Of a stretch of 64,000 nucleotides of DNA, positions 23,685 through 31,998 are shown one piece after another. A model generated the notes under the pieces. The model was not told the DNA's origin. It ran no database searches and saw nothing but the letters and a program-made list of their open reading frames with translations. The translations under genes and the position numbers were made by a program. The stretch comes from Mesorhizobium sp. L-8-3 (GTDB lineage Bacteria > Pseudomonadota > Alphaproteobacteria > Rhizobiales > Rhizobiaceae). Position 1 is the first letter of the stretch, and every line of letters starts with the position of its first letter. Location: positions 7,813,501-7,877,500 of the forward strand of contig NZ_AP023262.1 of NCBI RefSeq assembly GCF_016756615.1, in the 5' to 3' direction.

Positions 23685-25085
23685 CTCGGCAAAGGCCGCG
23701 AGGATGCGGATCCACGACCGGATGCCTTTTCGGAAGCTCGACAGGTCGTATTTCTCGTTCGGGCTGTGGACCCGGTTGTCGAAGCGCGCGAAGCCGACCA
23801 GCAGCGCATCCATGCCGAGCCGGCGCTTGAACTCGCCGACGATCGGGATCGATCCGCCGGTGCCGGCGACAGCAGCCTCCTTGCCCCATTCGTCGGTGAG
23901 CGCGCCGAGCGCCTTCACCAGGAAGGTGCCGTCGATCGGCATCACGGTCGCGGGGCTACCACCATGGGCGCGGAAAGTGACATCGCAATCGTCGGGTACA
24001 CGCGCCCTGACATGGGCGCGGAAGGCGGAACGGATCTTCTCCGGGTCCTGCCCGGCGACCAGACGGAACGAGATCTTGGCCCGCGCCCTGGCCGGGATGA
24101 CCGTCTTGAAGCCCTCTTCGGTGTAGCCGCCGACGATGCCGTGGACCTCGCAACTCGGGCGCGCCCAGACCTGTTCCAACACAGAGCGGCCCTTCTCGCC
24201 CGCCGGCTTCTCCAGCCCGACATCCCTCAGGAAACCCTGCTCGTCGAAGGGCAGCCGCTCCCAGCGCTTCCGCACCGCATCGGGCAATTCCTCGACGCCA
24301 TCGTAGAAACCGGGAATGGCGACACCGCCGTCCGATGTCCTCAGGCTGGCGACGACATCGGCCGTCACCTGCAGCGCATTGCGCGCGGCATTGCCGAACA
24401 TGCCGGAGTGAAGGTCGCGGCTGGCGCAGGAGATCTCTATCTCCTCCCCCACCAGCCCGCGCAACATGGTGGTGATCGCAGGCGTCTCCTTGTCCCACAT
24501 GTCGGTGTCGCAAACGAGCATCACGTCGGCCGAGAGTTCGGCAGCCGTGCTCTCGATGAAGGGCAGCATGCTCGGGCTCGAAATCTCCTCCTCGCCTTCG
24601 AACAGCATGGAGACCTTGACCGGCAGGCGACCGGTGACCGACTTCCAGGCCCGGCAGGCTTCCACGAAGGTGAGAAGCTGGCCCTTGTCGTCGGAGGCGC
24701 CCCGCGCCACGATATGGGTATCGCCGTCGGGCTGCTTCCTGAAGACGGGCTCGAACGGATCGGAGTCCCACAGCGCCAGCGGATCGACCGGCTGCACGTC
24801 GTAGTGGCCGTAGAACAGGACATGTGGGCCGTCGGCCGCCTTGTCATGCGCGACGACCATCGGATGGCCCTCGGTCGGCCGAACGGAGGCGTCGAAGCCG
24901 AGCGCGGCGAGGTCCGATGCCAGCCATTCCGCCGCCCGCCGGCAATCGCCGGCATGGGCGGGATCGGTCGAAACCGATGGGATGCGGATCAGCGCGGCAA
25001 GCCGCGAAAGGCTGTCGTCCAGCGTTGCATCGGCATGGGCCAGAACCGCGTCGAGCCTGCCTGAATTCGTCGTCATGTCGGTCAT
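23661..25085 (-). CDS. M20-family dipeptidase
   Basis: 474 aa from the ATG at 25085, which overlaps the amidohydrolase stop by 4 bp; an ATG three codons in is an alternative. Metal-site motifs GHYDVQPVDP, GASDDKGQLLTF and FEGEEEISSPS with the catalytic Glu are present, and DMWDKETPAITTMLRG belongs to the CNDP/ArgE-like branch. It should cleave dipeptides or N-acyl/N-carbamoyl amino acids in the cytoplasm. The final residues (EQEQFQQK) are encoded by the 57-bp repeat, so the native C-terminus may have been altered by repeat insertion. Confidence 0.9.
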   Translation of the reverse strand: MTDMTTNSGRLDAVLAHADATLDDSLSRLAALIRIPSVSTDPAHAGDCRRAAEWLASDLAALGFDASVRPTEGHPMVVAHDKAADGPHVLFYGHYDVQPVDPLALWDSDPFEPVFRKQPDGDTHIVARGASDDKGQLLTFVEACRAWKSVTGRLPVKVSMLFEGEEEISSPSMLPFIESTAAELSADVMLVCDTDMWDKETPAITTMLRGLVGEEIEISCASRDLHSGMFGNAARNALQVTADVVASLRTSDGGVAIPGFYDGVEELPDAVRKRWERLPFDEQGFLRDVGLEKPAGEKGRSVLEQVWARPSCEVHGIVGGYTEEGFKTVIPARARAKISFRLVAGQDPEKIRSAFRAHVRARVPDDCDVTFRAHGGSPATVMPIDGTFLVKALGALTDEWGKEAAVAGTGGSIPIVGEFKRRLGMDALLVGFARFDNRVHSPNEKYDLSSFRKGIRSWIRILAAFAEQEQFQQK

Positions 25086-26404
25086 CCTGCTGCGTCGATC
25101 CGTGTCATCTCGGCCTTGAAGGCGCCAGCGACCTGCAACGCGTCGCGCAACACCTTGCGCCGCTCGAGCGTCAGCACCTCTCGCTCGCGCATCAGCCATT
25201 GGCCCGCCACCATCACGTCGCGCACATCGGTCGGCATGGCCGCGAAGACGAGCGCGGAATAGATGTCGTAGACGGGCTGCATGCGCGGCGCCGAAATGTC
25301 GATGCGGATGAGGTCAGCCTTCTTGCCCGGCTCCAGCGAGCCTATGGCATGCGCCTGGCCGAGCACCCGCGCGCCCTCGCTGGTCGCCATGCGGATCACC
25401 TCCACGGCCGGCATCGGCTTGCGGCTGTGACCGAGCAGCTTCTGGAACATCGCGACCGGCCCGAACTGCGAGAAGAGGTCGAGCGTGTTGCCGCTCATGG
25501 CGCCGTCGGTCGCGATCCCCACCGGAATGCCCGCCTTGCGCATGGCTTCGACGGGCGCGATACCCCTGCCCGCCTTGGCGTTGGAGCGCGCATTGTGGGC
25601 TACGCAGACCTGCCGATGCGCCATGGTCTCGATGTCGCTCTCGCTGACATGCAGGCAATGGCCGCAGATCAGGCCCGGCCGCAGCAGGCCTGTCTTCTCG
25701 GCCAGCTCGATCGGACGCATCCCGTATTTGTTCGCGCACCATTCCATCTCCGAATCCATCTCCGCGAGATGGATCTGGATCGGCACTTCGGGGTGATCAT
25801 CAGCCCAGCGCGCGACACGCTCCATCACCGCGACGTCGGTCGAATAGGGCGCGTGCGGGGCGATCGACGGGATCACCCTGTCGTGGCCGGAGAACTCCGC
25901 GACGAGTTCTTCGACCAGGGCGAAACCGGCGTCTATGCTCTTGTGATCCGGCGGATCGAAATCGGCGATGGTCTGGCCGACGACGGCGCGGATGCCCGCC
26001 TTGTCGACGACGCGTCCGACCTCGGCCTCATGATAATACATGTCGGCGACCGCGGTGACGCCGCCTTCGATGAGTTCAAGAGCGGCAAGCGCGGTGCCGA
26101 AGCGCACCATTTCAGGGCTGACGAATTTGCGCTCCAGCGGCAGGATGTAGCGATAGAGCCTGTCGTCGACGTCCTCCCCGAGGCCGCGGAACAGCGTCAT
26201 GGCCATGTGGCAATGCGGATTGACCATGCCGGGCATGACGACACCGCCGCCGGCATCAACGATCTCCGCGCCCGGCATCTCCGGTGCCGGACCGGCGCCG
26301 ACCGCGCGGATCGTTTCGCCCTCGACACTGATATAGCCGTTCTCGATGACGGACATCGCGGCATCGCAGGGCAGGACAAGGGCGTTGGTGATTATCGTGG
26401 GCAT
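25082..26404 (-). CDS. Amidohydrolase-superfamily deaminase/chlorohydrolase (TrzN/SsnA/MtaD-like)
   Basis: 440 aa. The ATG at 26404 is chosen over a GTG four codons upstream. The HxH metal motif is NPHCHMAMTLFRG, followed by APHAPYS, a His in IQIHLAEMDSE, a His in ICGHCLHV, and the metal-binding Asp in GIATDGAMSGN. These are the standard ligands of the ATZ/TRZ/5-methylthioadenosine deaminase group, which hydrolyse amino or halo groups on heterocycles. It lies between the PotA-like ATPase and the M20 dipeptidase, in an apparent uptake-and-degradation operon. Confidence 0.92.
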   Translation of the reverse strand: MPTIITNALVLPCDAAMSVIENGYISVEGETIRAVGAGPAPEMPGAEIVDAGGGVVMPGMVNPHCHMAMTLFRGLGEDVDDRLYRYILPLERKFVSPEMVRFGTALAALELIEGGVTAVADMYYHEAEVGRVVDKAGIRAVVGQTIADFDPPDHKSIDAGFALVEELVAEFSGHDRVIPSIAPHAPYSTDVAVMERVARWADDHPEVPIQIHLAEMDSEMEWCANKYGMRPIELAEKTGLLRPGLICGHCLHVSESDIETMAHRQVCVAHNARSNAKAGRGIAPVEAMRKAGIPVGIATDGAMSGNTLDLFSQFGPVAMFQKLLGHSRKPMPAVEVIRMATSEGARVLGQAHAIGSLEPGKKADLIRIDISAPRMQPVYDIYSALVFAAMPTDVRDVMVAGQWLMREREVLTLERRKVLRDALQVAGAFKAEMTRIDAAG

Positions 26405-26440
26405 CGCAAATTCCACCTCACTGACCCGTCTTGGCTCTTC

Positions 26441-26603
26441 GTACCCCCCTCTGGCCTGCCGGCCATCTCCCCCTCAAGGGGGGAGATTTAGCAGCTTCGG
26501 CCATCTCGGCTAATCGTCAACGTCCACGATTGGCGAAAGCGTCGATGAAATCCAATCTCCCCCCTTTGAGGGGGAGATGGCCGGCAGGCCAGAGGGGGGG
26601 TAC
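26441..26603. repeat. Palindromic repeat doublet, second family (copy E)
   Basis: Inverted arms with CTGGCCTGCCGGCCATCTCC bounded by GTACCCCCC and GGGGGGGTAC. The spacer includes CACGATTGGCGAAAGC, as in copy D at 14284-14463. It lies between the PotA-like ATPase and the amidohydrolase gene. Confidence 0.85.
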
Positions 26604-26629
26604 CAAACAGATCAAGCTGGCCGTACCGG

Positions 26630-27691
26630 CTATTCCCCCTTCAGCACGCAGCACTGGTCCGGAACGGGCACGAGCTTCGCGGCGCTGCCGGGATCGAGCG
26701 GGGCCGAGAGCGGTCCGTTGGCGATCAGTTTTCCGGCCGCCGTCTCGCACTGATACTGATAGGCGCGGCCGAGATAGGTGCGCAGGCCGAGTGTCGCCGG
26801 GATGCCCTCAGCCGCGGGGTCGGCGCTGACCACGAGGCCGTCGGCGCGGGTCGCCAGCACGAAGCTGTCCGGTATAGCGCCGAATCGATCCTGGTTCAGG
26901 GAAAGCCGGGTGCCGCCGGGGGCCCCTGCCGTCACGGCCGTGCCGTCGCGGCCCACGACCTTCATCGGGATCAGGTTCTCGAAGCCTACGAACCGCGCCA
27001 CGAAGGCGTTGGCCGGGCGCTGGTAAAGCACTTCGGGCGTGTCGAGCTGCATGATGCGCCCGGCATTCATGATCGCGACGCGGTCGGAGATCGAGAAAGC
27101 CTCCTCCTGGTCGTGCGTGACATAGACCGAGGTGGTGCCGTTGGCACGCTGCAGCTGGCGGATCTCGACGCGCATGTCGATTCTGAGCTTGGCGTCGAGG
27201 TTGGAGAGCGGCTCGTCGAACATCAGGAGCGGCGGCTCGATGACGAGGGCGCGGGCGAGCGCGACGCGCTGCTTCTGTCCGCCCGACAGCGCGCCGGGCA
27301 GCCGGTCGGCGAGTTGGGTGAGACCGACGCGCTCCAGCATGGCCCGGGCACGCTTCTCGCGGTCCGATCCGGCCACGCCACGCTGCTTCAGCCCGAAGCC
27401 GACATTGTCGAGAACGGACAGATGCGGGAAGAGCGCGTAGTTCTGGAAGACCAGGCCGATGTCGCGCCGGTAGGCGGGCAGCTTCGTCAGGTCCTTGGTC
27501 CCGAGCGTGATCGATCCTGATGTCGGCTCCAGGAAACCGGCGATGAGGCGCAAGGTGGTCGTCTTGCCGCAGCCGGAAGCGCCGAGCAGCGAGACGAGTT
27601 CGCCGGCGCCGACGGAAAGCGACAGGTCGTCCAGGACCTTGGTCGTCCCGTAATGCGCGGTGAGGTTCTTGACAGTGAGGGTCTGGGTCAT
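26630..27691 (-). CDS. Spermidine/putrescine-type ABC transporter ATPase (PotA-like)
   Basis: 353 aa. The start is at MTQTLTVKNLTAHYG, five bp after the permease stop. It has Walker A GASGCGKTTTLRL, signature LSGGQKQRVALARAL, Walker B LLMFDEPLSNLD and H-loop YVTHDQEEAFSISD. The C-terminal 100 residues form the TOBE domain seen in PotA/FbpC/UgpC proteins. It drives import with the PotB- and PotC-like permeases. Confidence 0.93.
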   Translation of the reverse strand: MTQTLTVKNLTAHYGTTKVLDDLSLSVGAGELVSLLGASGCGKTTTLRLIAGFLEPTSGSITLGTKDLTKLPAYRRDIGLVFQNYALFPHLSVLDNVGFGLKQRGVAGSDREKRARAMLERVGLTQLADRLPGALSGGQKQRVALARALVIEPPLLMFDEPLSNLDAKLRIDMRVEIRQLQRANGTTSVYVTHDQEEAFSISDRVAIMNAGRIMQLDTPEVLYQRPANAFVARFVGFENLIPMKVVGRDGTAVTAGAPGGTRLSLNQDRFGAIPDSFVLATRADGLVVSADPAAEGIPATLGLRTYLGRAYQYQCETAAGKLIANGPLSAPLDPGSAAKLVPVPDQCCVLKGE

Positions 27692-27696
27692 CGGTT

Positions 27697-28488
27697 CTAC
27701 TTGGCGAGAAAGGTGAGGCCCAGCGTGCGCTCGACGATCGCCATGACGGCGACGGTGAGGAACATCAGGAGCACGGAGACCGACGCGATCGTCGGATCGA
27801 AGAACTGCTCGACATGGGCGAGGATCTGGATCGGCAAGGTGGAGATGCCGGGACCGGTGAGGAAGAGCGACGTCGACACGTCGTTGATCGAGGTGATGAA
27901 GGCGAGGATGAAGGCCGCGATAACGCCGGAGCGGACATTGGGCAGCACGATCGTGAAGAAGGTCTTCACCGGCGGGCTGCCCAGGCTGATCGCCGCCTCC
28001 TCGACCGAGAAGTCGAAGGACGCCAGGCTGGCCGAGACGACACGCACGCAATAGGGCAGCACCAGAAGCGTGTGGCCGATCAGGAGCGCGAGGAAGATCG
28101 GCGTTCCGGCTCCGACCGCGACGGATTTCAGGAGCGAGAAGCCGAGCACGATCTCAGGCACGAGGATGGGCAGCACGAAGACCGTCGAGAGCCAGGACGG
28201 CAGGCGCACGCGGTAACGGTTGAGCGCGTAAGCCGCGGGAATGCCGATCAGCAGCGCCAGCCCGGTCGCAAGGAACGCGAGCTGCAGGCTGGTTATGATG
28301 GTGCGGCGGAAGGCGCCGATCTCGAAGATGTTCTCGAACCAGCGCAGCGACAGGCCCTGGGGCGGGAAAGTGAGATAGGTGGTGTCGCTTACCGACGCGC
28401 CGAGCACGATGATCAGCGGGCCGACGAGGAACAGATAGACGGCGACCGAGAAGACGATCAGCAGGGGGTGGACGCGTGACGTCGTCAT
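27697..28488 (-). CDS. Spermidine/putrescine-type ABC permease (PotC-like)
   Basis: 263 aa with about six hydrophobic helices. It has the EAA-type cytoplasmic loop VEEAAISLGSPPVKTFFTIVLP, which contacts the ATPase, and the family sequence YLTFPPQGLSLRWFENIF near the first periplasmic loop. Four bp separate it from the PotB-like gene. It supplies half of the transmembrane channel. Confidence 0.93.
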   Translation of the reverse strand: MTTSRVHPLLIVFSVAVYLFLVGPLIIVLGASVSDTTYLTFPPQGLSLRWFENIFEIGAFRRTIITSLQLAFLATGLALLIGIPAAYALNRYRVRLPSWLSTVFVLPILVPEIVLGFSLLKSVAVGAGTPIFLALLIGHTLLVLPYCVRVVSASLASFDFSVEEAAISLGSPPVKTFFTIVLPNVRSGVIAAFILAFITSINDVSTSLFLTGPGISTLPIQILAHVEQFFDPTIASVSVLLMFLTVAVMAIVERTLGLTFLAK

Positions 28489-28492
28489 CGGA

Positions 28493-29320
28493 TCAGGTCG
28501 CCATCGGGTTGAGGCGCCGCGCGATGCGGCTCATGAAAAGGACGGTGGCGATGGTGATCACCACCATGATGGCGGCGATGGTCGAAGCGCCGACCCAGTC
28601 GAAGGACACCATGGCGCGCTGGTACATCAGCGTGCCCATCACCATCTGGCGCTCGCCGCCGAGGAGCTGGGGCGTGGCATAGGCAGTGAAGGAGCCGGTG
28701 AAAACGAGCACGGCGCCGACGATCAGTCCCGGCACCGCCAGCGGCAGGATCACCTGGCGAAAGGTGGCCGCGGGCGTCGCGCCGAGCGAGGCGGAGGCCT
28801 GGACAACGTCCTCGGGGATGTTCTCCAGAACGCCGACGAGGGTCAGGATCATCAGCGGCACGAAGAGATAGACCATGGCCACGATCACCGCGCCCTCGGT
28901 GTAGAGCATCGAGAGCGGCTCGGCGACCGCACCGATGCCGACCAGGAAATTGTTCAGGATGCCGTTCTTGCCGAGGATGATCAGCCAGGCGAAGGAGCGC
29001 ACGACGACGCCGGTGAGCAGCGGGAAGACCGCGGCGACGATCAGCAGGCTCTTGAGACGGCCCGGCGCCTTTGCCACCACATAGGCGGTGAGGAAGCCGA
29101 TGACGAGCGAGATCGCCGTCGTCGCCAGCGAGATCTCGATGGTGCGCCAGAGCACGGTGCGGCGGAAGCCGCTGCCGAAGAAGGCGGCATAGGGCGCGAA
29201 CGGGCCGGCCGCCTCGCCGAAAGTCGTGAGGATGGTGGCCGCCACCGGCAGCACAAGCAAGACGAACACGGCAAGTGTGGCCGGGGCCGCGAGCGTCCAT
29301 CCGGCATGTCGTTTCAGCAT
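28493..29320 (-). CDS. Spermidine/putrescine-type ABC permease (PotB-like)
   Basis: 275 aa membrane protein of the binding-protein-dependent transport type. Hydrophobic helices start at residues 10-30. The EAA loop EDVVQASASLGATPAATFRQVILP is conserved. The region upstream holds a large repeat block, so the gene is separated by 415 bp from the SBP gene although both are on the minus strand. Confidence 0.93.
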   Translation of the reverse strand: MLKRHAGWTLAAPATLAVFVLLVLPVAATILTTFGEAAGPFAPYAAFFGSGFRRTVLWRTIEISLATTAISLVIGFLTAYVVAKAPGRLKSLLIVAAVFPLLTGVVVRSFAWLIILGKNGILNNFLVGIGAVAEPLSMLYTEGAVIVAMVYLFVPLMILTLVGVLENIPEDVVQASASLGATPAATFRQVILPLAVPGLIVGAVLVFTGSFTAYATPQLLGGERQMVMGTLMYQRAMVSFDWVGASTIAAIMVVITIATVLFMSRIARRLNPMAT

Positions 29321-29360
29321 TGAAGTATTGTTCCTCGATGGAGGGTTTTTAGCGTCGCGC

Positions 29361-29675
29361 TGCCCCTCATCCGCCTGCCGGCACCTTCATGCCGCAAGCG
29401 GCTACCGCACGCTCGCCAAGGTACCCCTCATCCGACCTCGCTTCGCGAGGCCACCTTCTCCCACAAGGGGAGAAGGCTGGAGCCCAGTTTAGCCGGCCCA
29501 GCAAATCGCCAGCACCTGCGATTGGCGGAGACGTTGCCGCAGCCTTCCCTTCTCCCCTTGTGGGAGAAGGTGGCCTCGCCCGAAGGGGCGAGGTCGGATG
29601 AGGGGTACTTCCACGATGTGTGCATCCCATAGCCACAAGCGGGGAGGAAGTGCCGACAGGCGGATGAGGGCGGCA
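29361..29675. repeat. RIME-type palindromic element interrupted by a second element (outer element of copy F)
   Basis: Outer arms CCCCTCATCCGCCTGCCGGC (starting 29363) and, reversed at 29643-29675, CAGGCGGATGAGGGCGGC, belong to the RIME1-like class described in Rhizobiaceae. The arms end in near-identical motifs GCCGCAAGCGG (29391-29401) and GCCACAAGCGG (29632-29642), with the copy-F unit between them. No gene is seen in 29321-29735. Confidence 0.75.
29402..29631. mobile_element. MITE-like palindromic element, copy F, inserted in a RIME-type palindrome
   Basis: A 230-bp unit homologous to copy A (3478-3711), with arms 29420-29476 and about 29548-29608. It shares the outer flank TGTGCATCCCATA on the right and TCGCCAAGGTACC on the left. 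The 11-bp motifs at 29391-29401 and 29632-29642 differ at one position and look like a target-site duplication. No transposase is encoded, so any mobility would depend on an enzyme acting in trans. Confidence 0.7.
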
Positions 29676-29735
29676 CAGCATCTCAAAGCTTGCCCCGGTT
29701 CGCTGCCGGCAATCGACGTCCGTAACCGTCGCCTC

Positions 29736-30770
29736 CTACATTCCGAACACTTCGTTCCAGCGATCGATCCAGCCGCTCTTGGCTTCGTTCATCTTCTCAT
29801 AGTCGACACGCTTCAGCGACGCGATCATGTCGGCGCCGTAGGTCCACTGCCTGGCCTGCTCGGGCGTCAGCTTGACCGAAGTCGCGACCGGCGCATCGAC
29901 GCCGTTCTCGGCGAGCGTCTGCTGCAGCGCCGGGTCGAGGATGAAGTTGATGAACTCATGCGCGAGATCGACATTGGTCGAACCCTTGGGGATGTTCACC
30001 GTGTTGAGCGTGGCGATCGCGCCGTCGGAGAGATCGGCCCAGACGGCCGTCGGCACCGCCGCCTGGATCTGGGCCAGCGTGAAGTCCTGCGCGACCGCGG
30101 CAGAGATCTCTCCCGTCGAGAACAGGTTCACCAGCTCGGAGCCGGTATTGTAATTCTTCACGACATTGGGCTTCAGTTCCTCGATCGCCTTGAAGGCGCC
30201 GTCGCCGTCAACGAAGGCGTCGACGCCGGCATGGGCGCCGGCGATCATGACCATCATCGGGCCGGCCGTGGTGGTGATGCCGGGCAGCGAGAGCTGGCCC
30301 TTGAACTCTTCCTTCCAGAGGTCGCTCCACGAGGAGACCGGCGCCTTCACCTTGGCGGAATCGTAGATGACGCCGACGCGGCCGATCGTATAGGCCGGGC
30401 CGTAGTCGCCCTGCGGAGCCTGGGCGATCTCGTAGATGCCGGAGAGGTTCGGTAGCTTGGCGCGGTCCACCGTCTGGAACACGCCGTCCTTGATGCCGAT
30501 CTGCGAATAGGCGTCGGTGAAATAGGCGACGTCGACGCCCTCGCCGCTGCGGATCTTGATCTTGTTGAGCCGGTCGGCATTGTTGCCGGTCTCGAAGACG
30601 AGTTCGCAGCCGCATTTCTCCTGGAACGGCTTGACCACATACTGGTCGAGCTTCTCGCCGTTGAAGCCCCACCAGGAAATGGTGAGCGTCTTCTGCTGCG
30701 CCGCCGCCGGCATCGCCGCAGCGGCCAGGCAGGCCGCGCCCGCCAGGGACAAAGTCAGGAGTTTCTTCAT
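29736..30770 (-). CDS. Spermidine/putrescine-type solute-binding protein (PotD-like)
   Basis: 344 aa. The start is at MKKLLTLSLAGAACLAAAAM, which begins a classical signal peptide cleaved near AAAQ. The mature part has TISWWGFNGEKLDQYVVKPF, FETGNNADRLNKI and GPMMVMIAGAHAG, in line with SBP_bac_1/PotD-type proteins. It should deliver ligand to the PotABC-like complex. A large palindromic repeat block follows the gene. The ligand could be a polyamine, amino-acid derivative or nucleoside-like compound. Confidence 0.9.
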   Translation of the reverse strand: MKKLLTLSLAGAACLAAAAMPAAAQQKTLTISWWGFNGEKLDQYVVKPFQEKCGCELVFETGNNADRLNKIKIRSGEGVDVAYFTDAYSQIGIKDGVFQTVDRAKLPNLSGIYEIAQAPQGDYGPAYTIGRVGVIYDSAKVKAPVSSWSDLWKEEFKGQLSLPGITTTAGPMMVMIAGAHAGVDAFVDGDGAFKAIEELKPNVVKNYNTGSELVNLFSTGEISAAVAQDFTLAQIQAAVPTAVWADLSDGAIATLNTVNIPKGSTNVDLAHEFINFILDPALQQTLAENGVDAPVATSVKLTPEQARQWTYGADMIASLKRVDYEKMNEAKSGWIDRWNEVFGM

Positions 30771-31000
30771 TATTCGCCTCTCATCGGCCCGTCGGGTCCA
30801 CGGCCTTGTGTCTTTCTGATGAACGGCATGCGCCCCAAGCATGCTCCTCCACGGTCGAGCATATTTTCAGGGCTTGTGGCCAGCAAGGCCGAATCTCCAG
30901 CGGCCAACAGGAATGAACCCATCGAGGGCGCCTATTGCACAGTGGAGTGGCAGCACCCGAACGCTCCACAACCCCGGCGGGATGTTCCCGATTGTCCACC

Positions 31001-31018
31001 GATCGCCATTCGGCGATC
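31001..31018 (-). terminator. Hairpin directly after the RbsC-like stop codon
   Basis: GATCGCC (31001-31007) pairs with GGCGATC (31012-31018) around a 4-nt loop, directly at the end of the permease gene. There is no T-tract, so termination is only possible. The remaining 230 bp up to the PotD-like start probably hold its promoter; no gene is seen. Confidence 0.35.
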
Positions 31019-31998
31019 TATCGTCTTCGCCCGCTGGCGCTGATCGCCACCGCGGCCACGATGATGAGACCCGTCGTCAGGTCCTTGAAGAAGGGGTCGG
31101 CATTGAGGATGTTGAAGCCGTTGTTGATCAGCGCCAGCATGATGACTCCGGCGAGCGAGCGCCATATCGCGCCCTGCCCGCCATAGATGCTGGTGCCGCC
31201 GATGATGACCGCGGCGATCGCCTCCAGTTCCATGCCCGCGCCGGCCGTCGCCTGCCCCATCGAGATGCGCGACACCGCGATCGCCGAGGCCAGCCCGGCG
31301 GCGAAGCCGGCGATGGCGAAGGTGACGATCTTGACCCGGCGCGTGCGGATGCCGGAAAGGATGGCAGCCTCCTCGTTGCCGCCGACGGCAAAGACCTTGC
31401 GGCCGAAGGCAGTGCGGTTGAGCAGCACCATGAGCGCGACGGCAAAGACAATCATCACGATCACCGCGATGTAGACCGGGCCGATGCGTCCGCGTCCGAG
31501 CCAGGTGAATTCCGGCAGCCGCACCGGGATCAGCGTGCCGCCGGTGATCAGGATCGCAATGCCGCGAAAGACCAGGCTGGTCGCCAGCGTCGCCAGGAAG
31601 GAGTGGATATTCAGGACGGTGATGGTGACACCGTTGACGAGGCCGAGCGCCAGTCCGACGCAGGGCGCGATCGCAAGGCCGAGCAGCGGATGCACGTGGA
31701 GTGCCACCCAGGCGGCCGAAACGCCGGCCACGGCGAAGGTGGCGCCGACCGAGAGGTCGAAGCCGCCGCCGATGATGACCAGCGTCATGGCCGCCGCCAT
31801 GATCGCAAGCGGGGCGTTCTGGTTCAGGATGTTGATCAGGTTCTGGGTGGTCAGAAAGGAATCGCTCAGCGCCGTCAGCAGCGCCATCAGCAGCACGATC
31901 ATCACCGCGACAGCATATTTCTGCAGGAACCGCGCGATGGAACCCGCCGTCAGGCGGGAAGTGACCACCGAACGGGCCGTCGCCGTGTCGCTGCTCAT
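31018..31998 (-). CDS. Ribose/sugar-type ABC transporter permease (RbsC-like)
   Basis: 326 aa with eight to ten hydrophobic helices. Landmarks of the BPD_transp_2 family are LTTQNLINILNQNAPLAIMA, IIGGGFDLSVGATFAVAG and GGNEEAAILSGI. It is the permease partner of the ATPase whose stop it overlaps by 4 bp. It closes the minus-strand half of locus 2. Confidence 0.93.
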   Translation of the reverse strand: MSSDTATARSVVTSRLTAGSIARFLQKYAVAVMIVLLMALLTALSDSFLTTQNLINILNQNAPLAIMAAAMTLVIIGGGFDLSVGATFAVAGVSAAWVALHVHPLLGLAIAPCVGLALGLVNGVTITVLNIHSFLATLATSLVFRGIAILITGGTLIPVRLPEFTWLGRGRIGPVYIAVIVMIVFAVALMVLLNRTAFGRKVFAVGGNEEAAILSGIRTRRVKIVTFAIAGFAAGLASAIAVSRISMGQATAGAGMELEAIAAVIIGGTSIYGGQGAIWRSLAGVIMLALINNGFNILNADPFFKDLTTGLIIVAAVAISASGRRR

